From Isoetes taiwanensis (taxonomy: Eukaryota; Streptophyta; Lycopodiopsida; Isoetales; Isoetaceae), in contig JAJEKV010000139.1 in assembly GCA_021234155.1 (NCBI GenBank), forward strand, positions 860,285 through 924,284: a DNA stretch of 64,000 bases, given 5' to 3'. Position numbers and translations under genes: made by a program. Every line of letters starts with the position of its first letter. Positions within the stretch are counted from its first letter, which is position 1. The notes below the pieces were generated by a model. That model had not been told where the DNA came from and did no database searches. It saw only the letters and a program-made list of their open reading frames with translations. This document shows positions 11,530 to 22,814 of this stretch, in pieces.

Positions 11530-14260
11530 TTCACTTCTACTTCGCGTGGATAGTTGTTCCCTTGGTGTTATTTTCCAGTGGTTGGTCCCTTTATCCCCCT
11601 TTTTTGTGTTTGTTCTAGTTGTTTCACTCTATGTCTTTTGCCCATCTCTTAGTCCATTTTATCACAGTTGTCTCCGCTTCATTGCTTGAGGTCGTTATTC
11701 CAGTTCTTTTGTATTCGTTCGGACTTGTTTTTGCGATTTGGTCCATTCACTCACCTTTGCTTCATTATCTCAATTTGTTTTTTAGGCGCGTTTGCTCTTT
11801 TTGATTTTTTCCATGATTTTCATTTTTTCAAGTACTTTATGCCTTTATTTTCGTTTGTTCAAGTTGGTCGATAGGTTTGTTTGTTTTTTAGGCGTTGGTT
11901 ATTTTTGTCATTAGGTTTATATATTATGATATATATATATTTTTGGCCCCTCTTTACTCCAGTTTCTATAATTCTGTGTTTTTTCGCATTGACCTTTATT
12001 ATCTCTGTTTTTAGATTTGTTCCGCTTGCTCCATATGTCCCATTGGCCTCACTTGTGCATTCTGTTTCATTTCATTCCAATGATCCATATGGACTCGTTT
12101 CTCCCTTTCTTTATTCCACATTTTCAATATATTCTATTAGATTCGACTTGCTCCATTATGGGTTTGTTGCGCTCCTTTTTACTGTATGCTCCTCATTATC
12201 TCAGTTGCTCCATTTGATGGCATTTCTCTATTTGATTGTACGTGCACTGTTCCCTTCATTACTTTCCTTTTGGCTTGTTGTCCTGTTCAACTTTGGTGAT
12301 TCTATTACTCCTTTAGTTGCATCGGTTCCTTCTTTGATTTCTTTGTCTTCTTGCTTCTTGTCTATTGCTAGTTAGGATAATACGAATTGATGAATCTTTG
12401 TTAGTGTAGTATCTATTGGCGCATTAGTTATTTGCCATCATTACTTTTTTTATCTCGTCATTTTTATGGCTCTCTTGTTGTTATTCCATGAGTTCCTTTC
12501 CTCATCTCTTACTACTCTAGTCCATCTTCTTTTTCATTTTTATACTCGTCCTCCATCTTTCACAGCATGGTTTTATTGCGTCCTTCATTTTTTATGCATT
12601 CCGTTACCGTCTCATTCTGGTTTTACCGGCTCATTCTGCTTCTCTTGGCTCCTTTGTCTCTATCTTCTCTTTTTTCTCCTTCGTTCATGGTTTTGTTGTT
12701 CCAATCATCGTACCTTTGTATGGACATCTGATGTTACCTCTAGCATTTTAAGCCATTAGCTCTCGATCTTGGTGCCGGTTATTGCAACTATTTCAATTGG
12801 CCATATGGGTTCTAGTTTTGTCCTTTTGCTTGGTAAGTTCTTGTTCATGACATTGTTTCATTAACCCAGTGTCCCTATGGCATTTTTCCTTATACTTTCA
12901 TAAGTTCTTTTGATCCTTTTGCAGGCCACATTTAGTCCTTTGCTTCAGTTTAATCTTTGCTTCGCATAGATAGTGATCCCTTTGTGCCATTTACTCGTGG
13001 TTGGTACCTTTAGCTCCTTTTATATCGTTGTTTTTAGTTGTTTCACTCGGGTCTTTTGCATAACTTTTCTATGCTTCTAACGGTGAGTTGTGCACCTTTG
13101 CCAAGTGCGCTAAAATTTTTTATGCTTAGTCCGGTTTATCACAGTTGTCCTTTTTGCTCTAGGTTCCGTTTCTTTTCTTGATATCATCATTCCAGTTATT
13201 CTGTATTCCCTAGACATGTTTTTTTGCTATTCTAATCCATCCATTTTGCCATTGCTTCATTATCTAAATGTGCTTTTTTCCCTCCTTTGCGCATCTTTTT
13301 TCCATATTTTCCCTTTTTCCAAGTACTTGGGGCCTTTATCTCCATTTGTTCCAGTCTATCAGTCGATTTGTTTGTTTCTAGGTGTTTTATATTGGGTCAC
13401 TTGGGTCGCTTGGGTGTTTGTTTCTATGTCTTCGCATTGATCTTTTGTTGTCTCTATTTGTGAATTCACTCCACTTGTTCCATGTGTCTCATCGCCTTCA
13501 TTTGTGCTTTCTATGTTGTTGCAGTGACCTTTGTAGACTCGTTCCTCCCTTTCTTTATCCCATTAGATTCTACATGCTTCATTATGGGTTTGGTGCGCTC
13601 CATTTGCTATACACTTTTCATTATCTCGGTAGCTCCATTTAATATCATTTCTCTATTTGGTGGTGTTTGCATTGTTTCCTTAATTTATTTTCTTTAGCTT
13701 ATTGTTTCGTTTAACTCTAGTGACATTATTACTATATTAGTCACATTGGTTCCTTTCTTTGGTTTCTTTGTCTTCTTGCTTTTTCTATTGCTAATTAGGA
13801 TAGTTTGCTTTTATAGTATCTTTGTTAGTGTAGTATTTATTGGACATTAATCATTTGAGATCGTTACTTTGATGATGACATCATGTTAGGTGGCTCATGC
13901 TCTGCTATTGTCCCATAAGTTCCTTCCCTCATCTCTTACTGCACTATTCCATTGTCTTCTTCATTCTTATGTTCTCGTTTCCATCCCTCATAGCATTCCT
14001 CCATCGTGTTCTCCTTCATTTTTATTCATTCCATTGTTTGCATTTCGGCATTACTTGCTCTTATCTGCTTCTTCATTGTTCCTTTTGTCTCTGTCTTCTC
14101 TTTATCCCCGTTTTCCTCCATTTTTCTTAGTTTCCTCTTCCTTCGTTTTACTCGATTCTTGGTCGACCTTATCTATGCATTCTTTTTCGGTGACCTTGTA
14201 GACTTCGTTTCTCCTTTTCTTTATACTATATTTCTCTTTAGCTTCTCTTCCTTTTCAGTT
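11530..14260 (+). repeat. Diverged ~1.4-kb tandem duplication
   Basis: The segment 11530-12830 is followed by a colinear diverged copy at about 12955-14260. Paired landmarks include GTTTCACTC (11619 and 13044), TTATCACAGTTGTC (11659 and 13136), CTTCATTATCT (11759 and 13256), AAGTACTT (11829 and 13320), and CTCATCTCTTACT (12503 and 13929). The offset is 1.4-1.5 kb. Both copies are T-rich with no conserved reading frame, so the unit looks like untranslated DIRS-like sequence. Confidence 0.7.
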
Positions 14261-14302
14261 TCCATGCTGAGTAGTTTTTTGAGTTTGTTCCTCTTCTATC
14301 GG

Positions 14303-14370
14303 CCAGTATATGCCTATCATAGGACCCATCCTAGGAATGCCACGGTTCTATTGCGACAGCAATAGAACCG
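14303..14370 (+). repeat. B1-A2 junction of the second DIRS-like element, with a perfect hairpin
   Basis: B1 (14303-14338, starting CCAGTATATGCCTATCA) abuts a perfect 12-bp inverted repeat CGGTTCTATTGC / GCAATAGAACCG (14343-14354 and 14359-14370) with loop GACA. Right after it comes CCATTCCTGGATAGGGG, whose complement resembles the end of B (CCCATCCTAGGAAT). The intact DIRS element has the same order: B end, short palindrome, complement of the B end. Confidence 0.7.
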
Positions 14371-15266
14371 CCATTCCTGGATAGGGGCGCCCCTTTGTCA
14401 CTCATCCTATTTATTCAAATTTCTCTTTATTGTTTCTATCATCGGCGTTCTCTTGAGCTACATTTCTCCTTCTTCTCTATCCCATCGGCTTCCCTCGCCC
14501 TCCCTCCTTGATGGTTTTTTTTTGATGCGTGTTCGTTATTTCCTTTTCTATGTCTTTTAAATTTGCATTCTTTATTTCCTCGGTATTGGCTTTGTAGCCT
14601 CCGAGGCATACTTATTGGTTTACTCTTTCTCAAAGATGGCACTAGTATTTTATTTATTCACTCATGTTTTCTCTCGGTGTGGCATTGTAGCCTCCGAGTC
14701 AATATTTATTATTCATGTTTTCTCTCAAGCGGTGCTGTTGCCTCTGAGATCATATTTATTGTTTTTCTCGGTGGCTGTAGCCTCAGTGCGACACTAATCG
14801 GTTGTTGTTTTTCCGCGATGGTCATTCCATGGACGGTTCCCCGATTGGTCGGGCTGTTATTTCTTTCTACGGTGGCCTCGAGCCTCCGAGTCTTCTTGCC
14901 TATGGCATCTAACTCATTGACCGGGTTATTTTTCTTTCAAAATTGATTACTCAGGATTGTTTAAGGTCTCGTGGTTGTCATAGTGTGGGGTCGTGCTTCA
15001 ACTAGTTGCTTGGGTTTCCTCAAAAACCTAAGAAGGCGTGGTTCTTCTTCCCGATGAGGAGCAGTCACCGAGTCTTCTCACCTTTGCATCGACCAAGTGG
15101 CAGATAAAACCATCTTTTATGTTGTATTCTTCAGTTTCATCATGCTCTCGATGATTGTCTAGTTTCGGAGCATTCAAAGTTCATATTTCCAAATTTATCT
15201 ATCCCTAGTGAGGGATCCATTTGTACTCAATGTTTTACAAAGCTCAATGAGAACACCACTTCACTT

Positions 15267-15302
15267 CCAGTATATGCCTATCACAGGACCCATCCTAGGA
15301 AT
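15267..15302 (+). repeat. B2 right terminus of the second DIRS-like element
   Basis: It is identical to 14303-14338 except for one base (CAC instead of CAT). It ends CATCCTAGGAAT, and the DNA that follows belongs to segmental copy B. That places the element's right boundary at 15302. Confidence 0.7.
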
Positions 15303-16770
15303 GGAAGATTTTTGTTCTATGTTCATTAATATGTCTGAAACAGTTTATAGCTTGCAGCTTTATAATTCATCTTCAGCTTGGTCATTATCTCCTGCGTCCA
15401 ATTGTGAGATCTTTGATTATCCAAGAAAATTCCAAAGGAAATGTTTCAACCCTAACGTGTAGGTCAGTACTTTTAGATTGTGCACCTCATTGTTGAGAGT
15501 ACAAAATATAAACTTTGAGAACTATTTGCTCCATAACTTTCTATTTCCTAGCTATATTCTAATGAAGCATCATCCATCTTTAGATTTAACATTTTGTTTT
15601 CCTGCTCTTTATTGGAACTTTTGTTCATATGCGATATCTGATTCGTCATTACACTCTTGCTTTGCTATCTGTGACCGTTGTCACCATGCATGTTAGCTCT
15701 TACATTGCTTACTGTTGCATTGCTCGCAAAGAAGCTAAGGACTAGAAGGAGAGTTCTTACCTGTCGGGAGGTCTGTCATATTCAAATTGTTCGGGCTCCT
15801 ATAGGACAAAGCCCTGGGCATGCTCAATTCCGTAGCATTAGATTTCTATAGTTGTCTGTGCTCATGCTCTGATAACATTTCGTTGACGCAAATAGCCGAT
15901 TCGCTCGCAATAATCTTATGTAGCTGTCAACAAGGCTTGGGACCACCTGATATTCCGCTTTTGTTAGAATAGGCGACAATGCGTAATATTCTTCTACCAA
16001 TTTGGTTCATCCTGATAGAAAGAGCATAGCTCTGTTCATTTGACCTGATGAATTCTGCAGGTCTAAATGATTTTTCTAATCCAACACGCATTATCTGGAC
16101 CAGTATAGGACCTTACTTTCATGTGCGAAATGTGTCCTTCTTACTTCCTGTTGTTGTGCTGCAATTTGAACAAGGATTATTGTTTAAACCATATTGATGC
16201 GCTAAACATTCATGATATTGGCATGGTATGTTTGAAGTTATGTAAGTAACTTTCTTCATATGCACGTGAAGCTTGACATGTTAATCTTGGTGTTTTGTAT
16301 TCCCATCATCTAGTATATGGTTTCCTTAACATAAAGGAGTATGCTATTATGATCTATTCTTCATTTCCTTCATGGGGAGTCTAGGGTATAAAGAAAGTAG
16401 ACTCGGACAGACCTGCTCAGTAAAACAGAATTATGTCTGCAATACACAAAATAACAAGTACGCCACGACAGACTTGGGCTCAAGCACTAACAAGGGTTTA
16501 ATGTTTGCATGTCATATCATCATCCTCAGCCTGCTCTTAAATGTCTTCTTCACTTACAAAGTACAGTCTAAATTGAAGAAAGTGGTTGCTTATTTTGAAA
16601 GCAATGGGTTAGTTAGTATAGCAAGGATATTGCTGCTATACCTCACATCTTTAGAAGTGATAAAGATGTCGTTTTAATGCTTCATACATTCCCTGAAATT
16701 TGGCCATTAAATGTTGGTGCAAACATAACAAAAAAAATCAGAGTTCTTAGTCAGGACAGATAGATCGAAC
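15303..16770 (+). repeat. Segmental repeat, copy B
   Basis: Diverged colinear copy of 1184-2250. Best-conserved blocks: 15578-15740, 15890-16065, 16069-16168 and 16541-16770 (GTTAGTATAGCAAGGATATT). Copy B starts immediately after the DIRS-like terminus at 15302, and the corresponding position in copy A (about 1182) has no element. A short open frame ending at 15462 runs across the junction and is not credible as a gene. Confidence 0.7.
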
Positions 16771-16956
16771 GACAAAGGAATGCAATGCGTTGCTTCATCT
16801 CAATCAATTTAATTCTCACGATGATCTTTTATCCATAACACTACTATGCATATGCTAACATCTGCAAGCCTGCAAGCCAAGGTAGATGCATATCTTTGTT
16901 TAACAATAGATCAGGCTGGAGCATAGGCTTGGCACCATCCCGTACATTGCTTTTGT

Positions 16957-17350
16957 TATAACACAAACCATTAACCTTCACACTGAAAATTAAATTCCCC
17001 CTGAAAACCCCCTTTTGTTTGGGTGCATATTCACACGGGGGGTGACTCCAGGCATCGAGAGCTGTTGGATAGGCATATGCATCCTTTATTCCTTGATCTA
17101 CACCGTACATAAAGTTCCTCGTTTGTGGGGTATGCATGTACAAAATTTGCCATACTGTATAAGAAGATTTACAAAATACTATAAGATTTGAGGTAATGTA
17201 CTATATGGTGTTCATTTTGTATATGTAAAACATAAATTTAGGGGGGCTCTCTCGCTTTACGCCACCCCGGTGTGAATATGCACCCAAACAAAAGGGGGTT
17301 TTCGTGGGGAATTTAATTTTCAAAGGTGAAGGTTAATGGTTTGTGTTATA
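16957..17350 (+). mobile_element. Long-TIR MITE, copy 1
   Basis: About 90 bases at each end are inverted complements. The left arm begins TTATAACACAAACCATTAAC and continues through AATTAAATTCCCC, AAACCCCCTTTTGTTTGGGT and GCATATTCACAC. The right arm (about 17265-17350) mirrors it. The ~200-bp centre is AT-rich and resembles, in inverted orientation, the centre of the element at 35074-35620. No coding capacity. Target-site duplication not clear. Confidence 0.8.
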
Positions 17351-19399
17351 AAAAATTTTTTTGGCCTTCGGGGCGTGGAAAATTTTTTCATATTCTTTAA
17401 AGAAAAAGATCGACACATAATAAGAACATAAATTGTGTGCTAAATCACATTCTTTAAGGTTTTCTATTGCATCAAAAAAGGAAAGGATAGTGGTTGGACC
17501 ATATCCTACGGCACATAAAAACTCGAATATACACATATTTTGCCACATATAAGCATCATAATTTGGAGTGCTATTATTGTGTTCGAAATACCAAGATGAT
17601 TGCATGGACCAACAACTCACCACTTCGATTATTGCTAGGCTAGATTTCTATTTTTAAGAAGAGGATTCATGTGGAGTTCCTCTCTTCTATATACTCGTGA
17701 TTTCCGGTCTCAACTAACACATAAGATCTTAAAACTCCCAACTATAAAACTAGCACACAAGATTTTAAAATGAGAAAGTTGAAACACATGATATATATGA
17801 TATATAACCAAAGAAAAGGTATTCCTTATTTTACAACCTTGTGGTGAATTGGATTTCTAAAGGAGCGTAAACTTTCTTCCTCCCTCGACTTTTTTTTGCT
17901 TCCTCATCACGAGATTGATTGAGAAACTAAAAAGGATCTGAAAACTTGGGTAAGAAGAGCGTATGCATGGTGAAAATAAAAGATCAATGCAAACGACTAC
18001 AACAAAATCAGCTCAACCCGAGATGGAACTACTTAAAACAAGGTTTGTGATGTTGATGGAAGTCCAAATGAAATTGCAATAGAAGATTGACAACGAGAAC
18101 ATATGGCGGTGGAATGGACCGATTAATGTTGCTTTTGCATTGTGCGAAAGGGATACCGAGAAACGGATGAGAAACGGATGATAATGAAGAAACATTTGAA
18201 AAACAGAGCATTTTCGTGATATAATATACTTGAAATTTGATCGAATACTTAAATATGAAAACAGAGGCACAAATAAATTTAAGCGTGGATATGAAATACT
18301 GAGTAAGTTTGGTACCGGAGAGCCAATCGCCTTGTAAGTCGCTTTGATATCTCGTCTAGATGCAAAATGGAGACATACCTAGAGTCGCATAATCATCGGA
18401 AACAGGCGTCGCCCCTCTGGCTCTAACTTTAATGGATCTTTTATCTCTGCTGCCCTTCCCGCTTGAAACCCCTTGCCCCAAATCAAAATCACGAGCTCAA
18501 GGAAGAACTTCGCCGGAGGGCTAAATTGTCGTATCAATTGATGTGTGAACCACAAAGGAAACTCATGAGTCTACTCGATTGTAATAGAAGGAAAAACTAA
18601 GCGGCTCTCGAGGTAAGAACCGCTACTCGGACTTGATTTTTGTGGACTTCCCTTTAAGACCGAGGCGCTTTCAAGCAGCCATCAACGCAAAGATATAGAA
18701 GACCAAAACAAAAATATCACAAAAAGGATCCCGTTATGGCGAAGGCAATTATGGAGTTAAAACCGAGCTTCCACCTACGCCGCACTGAAATGGCAATAAA
18801 AGAGGACTTAACCAGTGGAAGTGGAAAACAACAAGAGAAAAAGAAGCATCACCCGACCGCCGGAAGAACTAGAGCGGATGAATTGAAATGTCTTCCCTTG
18901 ATCCGCCTTTTTGCCTTTAGCCTACCCTTCTAACTTTACCGTTGTACCAAAGATGGGTAAAGAAACCTCGTGATGGGAATCCAAAAGCCCATCTCATAAA
19001 AATCCGTAAGCACAAAAAGCAGAGGTCTGGATTGCATCCACAATCACCAAAGCAAAACTAGGGGCAAAGAACTTAGAAAAATAAGAGAAACCCTAAAATT
19101 AACAAAATTCGACATGTGCATGTAATCTCCGAGATGTGAGGAGAAATAACAATAAAAATTACAAGCCCTTAGATTAAAAAGTAAGAGGGTTGATCTTAAC
19201 CGTTGGAATGGCATGGAAGAGGATGTCATGGAAACATAGGTCAAACCATAGGAAAGTGGAATTAAAAGATGAAAATTTAGTGCGCACTCTAGATGTACGC
19301 ATTAGTACACTCCACGCAATACGACCTCTAAATCATAGTAAAACCATTGGAAAAAGTGTACAAAATTTTCAAAAAAAACCCCTGTTATTATGCTAGATA
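17351..19399. other. No recognised gene
   Basis: Nothing recognisable. A-rich on the plus strand from about 17700 to 19380, with several 60-85-residue open frames on both strands that lack domain features. No RNA gene or TIR was noticed. Confidence 0.4.
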
Positions 19400-19985
19400 T
19401 TCCCTAATATTGTTCTACCAATTTGGTTCCCCTTTAAATCTGAAGACTTTATATTGCTCTCAACTTCCAGAGGTTATCCAAGCACTCTATAGAGTGACCT
19501 CCGAAACTGCAGCGCATCATTTTGCCAACCGACATTCCTGGAAATGGAAAGACACGCTAACGGTGAAGATGAACAAGAACGAAACACAAAAAGAAGACAA
19601 CTTGACATGTCTCCATCATCTTCTTCCCAACCACCGCTGGTCATACACGAAACAATGTCTCGGGAAAGACCTTTGTTATGTAAGGATACCAGCATCATAT
19701 CAACACTAACCGATGGTAATATGGCAACTGGAAATATCAATATGGGAACCACCCCATATATCGCTTTTGTTACAATAGAGGGCAGGTCAGAATTCTAAGA
19801 TTGCTCATATATATGCATTCTCCACTAAGTGGTGCTTTTTTAGCTCAAAATGATCCGTTTTGCTGAAATTGTCAAATCATGACAGTTTACCATAATTGTT
19901 CTCATTATATGGACCACTTATTGCAGCACCCCACATTGCTTTCTCTAGAATAGAGGGTAACACTGAATAGTCTCCTGTCAACTAT
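19400..19985 (+). repeat. Segmental repeat, copy C (partial)
   Basis: The block 19778-19985 matches 1696-1860 (TATATGCATT, then CACTAAGTGGTGCTTT, TTTACCATAATTG and TGAATAGTCTCCTGTCAAC). A smaller block near 19400-19435 matches the TATTGTTCTACCAATTTGGTT region of copy B. Between them lies unrelated sequence. Confidence 0.65.
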
Positions 19986-20269
19986 CTTATCACTGATGAC
20001 CAACAACCAATTTATGCCCAAATATACATTCTAGACAATGCGGAACCGCAACTAGATAGAAGACAAGATATGTCACTGCGCTTAGAAGAGACATACTTAG
20101 AGAACTTCAACAAATTATCACATTCAACAATCCATTTGCACGCGCAATCCATAACACAGTAGAACTCAAACGTACCTACACTGGGTACTTTTAAAACTGG
20201 TACTTTCTGTTTTTTCTTTCCATTAAAATCAATCAAAAAAATTTGAATTGAAGGTCAATAACATGTCAA

Positions 20270-20738
20270 TCTATAGTACTAGAGGATAACAATACTATTA
20301 GAGACTAAAATAAATGAATTAACTCTCAAACTTATTATTTATTACAACATTTACGCAAGTTCCCAGTATCCAGTGCTGGGAATTTTTTGGGTAGTTTCGC
20401 ACTCCCTAAAAAGTACTTTAGATGGTACACCCTAGCATGCTTTCACCCAGATTTCAATTGTCACATTTCCCACAAACAACTACGCCACTTCAAAACTACA
20501 TCATAGAATCTGCTCAATATTCCTATCCCAACTGCATTAACAACTTCATTAGCTAAGATTATTAAATCGTATCGTCACAAACTTAAATTCCAATTCATCT
20601 CCACTACTTCCAAACACAAATCATATCGCCACAAATTTCAAATCTAATTCATCTCAACTACTTCCATATCAACCCAACCATCACACAATGACCTCTTCAA
20701 ATCTTGAAAAGCCCGGCAACGTCGGGCACCATAACTAG
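20270..20738 (+). mobile_element. Short non-autonomous Helitron-like element
   Basis: The left end begins TCTATAGTACTAGAGG directly after an A. The right end has the GC hairpin GCCCGGCAACGTCGGGC (20711-20727), a 7-base spacer, then CTAG (20735-20738), followed by T. Canonical plant Helitrons start with TC, end with a short GC hairpin ~10 bases before CTRR, and insert between A and T without target duplication. All of these are seen. The 469-bp interior is AT-rich and has no Rep/helicase, so any movement would need an autonomous partner. Confidence 0.7.
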
Positions 20739-20838
20739 TATGCTTTTAAAGCGTATGTAATTAAATTACATTATGCTATAACATTATAGTTACTCAGATT
20801 TCATATTAGTTTTTTTTGGGTTGCCCCTAGGGGGGCAA

Positions 20839-20909
20839 ACCCTTGTTTATGTGGGCTTTTGGCATATCCTAGGTATATGCTAGAATATCCCTAGGATATG
20901 CTGGTGACT
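20839..20909. repeat. Two adjacent foldback hairpins
   Basis: GGGTTGCCCCTA followed by GGGGGGCAAACCC forms one hairpin. Next to it, GCATATCCTAGG and CCTAGGATATGC (perfect 12-bp arms around a 16-base loop) form another. The arrangement resembles the foldbacks next to the TIR elements at 4631 and 8035, but no TIR body was found beside it. Confidence 0.6.
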
Positions 20910-21031
20910 GCTAAAAACTTATGATTGGCTGTAAATGCTCGGTCACTTCTGTTGGTGGGCAGCCGCTCTCGAAACCGGCTAACCGGAGAGGTATCTTGGG
21001 CAGATGGCAAGTATTTTGAGTGTGTGTGCAG

Positions 21032-21209
21032 GCGCCAGAAGAACCGATCTGGCTTCTACAGTTGTGTGCAAATTTGCCAAATGTGACAGGTTTATCCGAC
21101 GTTGTAACAACTGTTGATTAACGGAAAGATTCTACTGTTATTCAAGAATGGGCTTCCGTGATTGCCATTGACGGGAAAGGCCATGTAAAGCATTTGAAGA
21201 GATTTGCAA
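21032..21209 (+). pseudogene. Orphan exon of an unrecognised protein with an in-frame stop
   Basis: After a plausible acceptor (TGTGTGTGCAG), an open frame reads APEEPIWLLQLCANLPNVTG, continues to VVTTVD, meets TAA, and resumes RKDSTVIQEWASVIAIDGKG and HVKHLKRFA before a possible donor (CAA|GTATAC). The peptide looks genuine on both sides of the stop, and a single C-to-T change in CAA (Gln) would explain it. A downstream exon candidate at 21290 (TTTTGCAG|ATCCC) does not keep frame cleanly. I do not recognise the family. It could be a decayed gene or a captured gene fragment. Confidence 0.45.
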
Positions 21210-21808
21210 GTATACCTTTCATTTCATTTTTTTTCTAGGGTGTTGTTCCATTTCGAAGCTTCATTATTTTTTGTGTATCTGTTTTGCAGATCCCTCGGGT
21301 ATATGGATTTGATGGCAAAGTCAGCTTGAGTTTTTGTTAACTTATCTGGAAGGGCTTAAGATATTGCTAGTGAGTTTTGATCAATGTCACGAATTTGGAT
21401 AGGATTTAGATTCATGGAATCAGGTACTAAGTTTGTGGTAAATAGATGCGTGACTTTTTTCTTCTTCCAGAATGTTTGGTGTCAGAACTCGTATACTAGA
21501 GCAGGTAGTTGTGATGACTTTATGCCTTCAGATTTACAGGTGTTAAGTTATTCTCTGCACAGACTAGAATGGTGGATTTATTCCCCGCTTAGTTCCATTT
21601 TGTGTTATCCATTTGTGATTTCGAATGTCTGATGGCAGTGCAATTATGCAGTACCAATGCTAAAATCTTGGATTAAGTTCGCCGTCATAACTTCAAGCAT
21701 TGGTTCAGATAGGTCAAATTAGAGCTATGCTTAAATTTTTTGGGTTTTATTTGCCGAGATTCATTTCATGTTCCTTGGCAAGTTCCCTAAAGGTAGTATA
21801 GCTCCTTA

Positions 21809-22812
21809 ACACTAGAGTTGTCTCAAGGACCTGTTTGGGTTCATCAACCCGTATGGGTCCCTCAATCTTTTCTCCATGTTAGGGACTAGTTCTTCATGAT
21901 ACTTATGAGATTTTAAATATGAACACCTAATTTGTAAGATTAACTCGAAGTTGTACCACCATATTCAATGGCAAAATAAAATTCTTCACAAGTTTGCCAC
22001 AAATCGCACCTTGAAATATGCTCAATTCAATGATTTTGATGATATGATATAATCTCATGACACTCAACATGGATTACAAATTTCAAGATAACATTAATTT
22101 TCTATGAACGTAGCCTACAAATGCTACTCATTTTTCAAATTTCATGTGATTTCATAAAAATTTGATATATCAATGAGCAAACCATAATTTCAATCCTTGA
22201 GAGACCCAGTCGGGTCCCTAAGGAATTTCTGAAAAATAGATATCCAGGAACCATTTCATATCCATGATATTTGAAATAGAATAAGAATGTGAAGGTACTA
22301 TTATTTTTCAATGGAAATAGATACTAAGTACTACACGTCTTACTAAATGGATTTTATTTTTTCAAAAGTGGAGTAGTACTATGAATTTTCAAAATTTTGA
22401 CCCTCGGGAGACCTAATTGGGTCCATAAAGAACTTCTGAACTTCAAACTTTGAGGGATTATTTCTCGAAAATTCTACCATAGATTTTTCTAATTCTTCTT
22501 GTGATAGATTTCTCATATCATGAATTACAAGATAGAAGAATTAGAATTCCTAGGAAAAATCATATTTGCAAAATAATGTGAGAAATGTTAAAGACTTTGA
22601 GAATAAATTTGACCCCTTTGCATTCGGCTCCACATTATGTTTGGTAACAAAAGCTTTCTATATTTTTCATAAATTTTTTCTTATATGTACATTCATGGAG
22701 GACAATATATTGTGAGTATGTAGACAAATTCTTTATCTCGGAGCTATAATAGAATTTCAAACAAAGTGTACGAATGAACCCATTTGGGTTCATCAAAGAA
22801 CAACTCTAGTGT
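21809..22812. mobile_element. 1.0-kb non-autonomous TIR element flanked by TA
   Basis: Perfect inverted termini ACACTAGAGTTGT (21809-21821) and ACAACTCTAGTGT (22800-22812) are each flanked by TA (21807-21808 and 22813-22814). Just inside both ends is GGGTTCATC or its equivalent. The interior has recurring GGGTCC / GGGACC / CATTTGGGTTC motifs (for example near 22202 and 22415) and no protein. TA duplication and AC-type short TIRs fit Tc1/mariner or a similar TA-targeting superfamily, but no transposase is present to decide. Confidence 0.75.
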
Positions 22813-22814
22813 TA

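Larger units (their letters stand above)
10050..15302 (+). mobile_element. Degenerate DIRS-like region (second DIRS-type element), left end uncertain
   Basis: The right part has the split-repeat design of DIRS-like elements. A 36-base B repeat at 14303-14338 joins directly to an internal copy of an A-type end, and B recurs at 15267-15302 with one mismatch. The sequence before the right end (about 14960-15110) resembles that before the right end of the intact DIRS-like element (31520-31680), including CGATGAG and an AACC-(A/C)GAA-GG(C)G-GG block. The interior is strongly pyrimidine-rich on this strand, as is the other DIRS element, but no RT or recombinase frame survives. I could not find the matching left terminus; 10050 is where the pyrimidine bias starts. 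Confidence 0.55.

Noticed and set aside
11881-12375. 164-codon open frame on the plus strand as a membrane protein gene
   Set aside because: It is long only because T-rich DNA lacks stops; the hydrophobic run has no start context or family, and the tandem copy at +1.4 kb does not conserve the frame.
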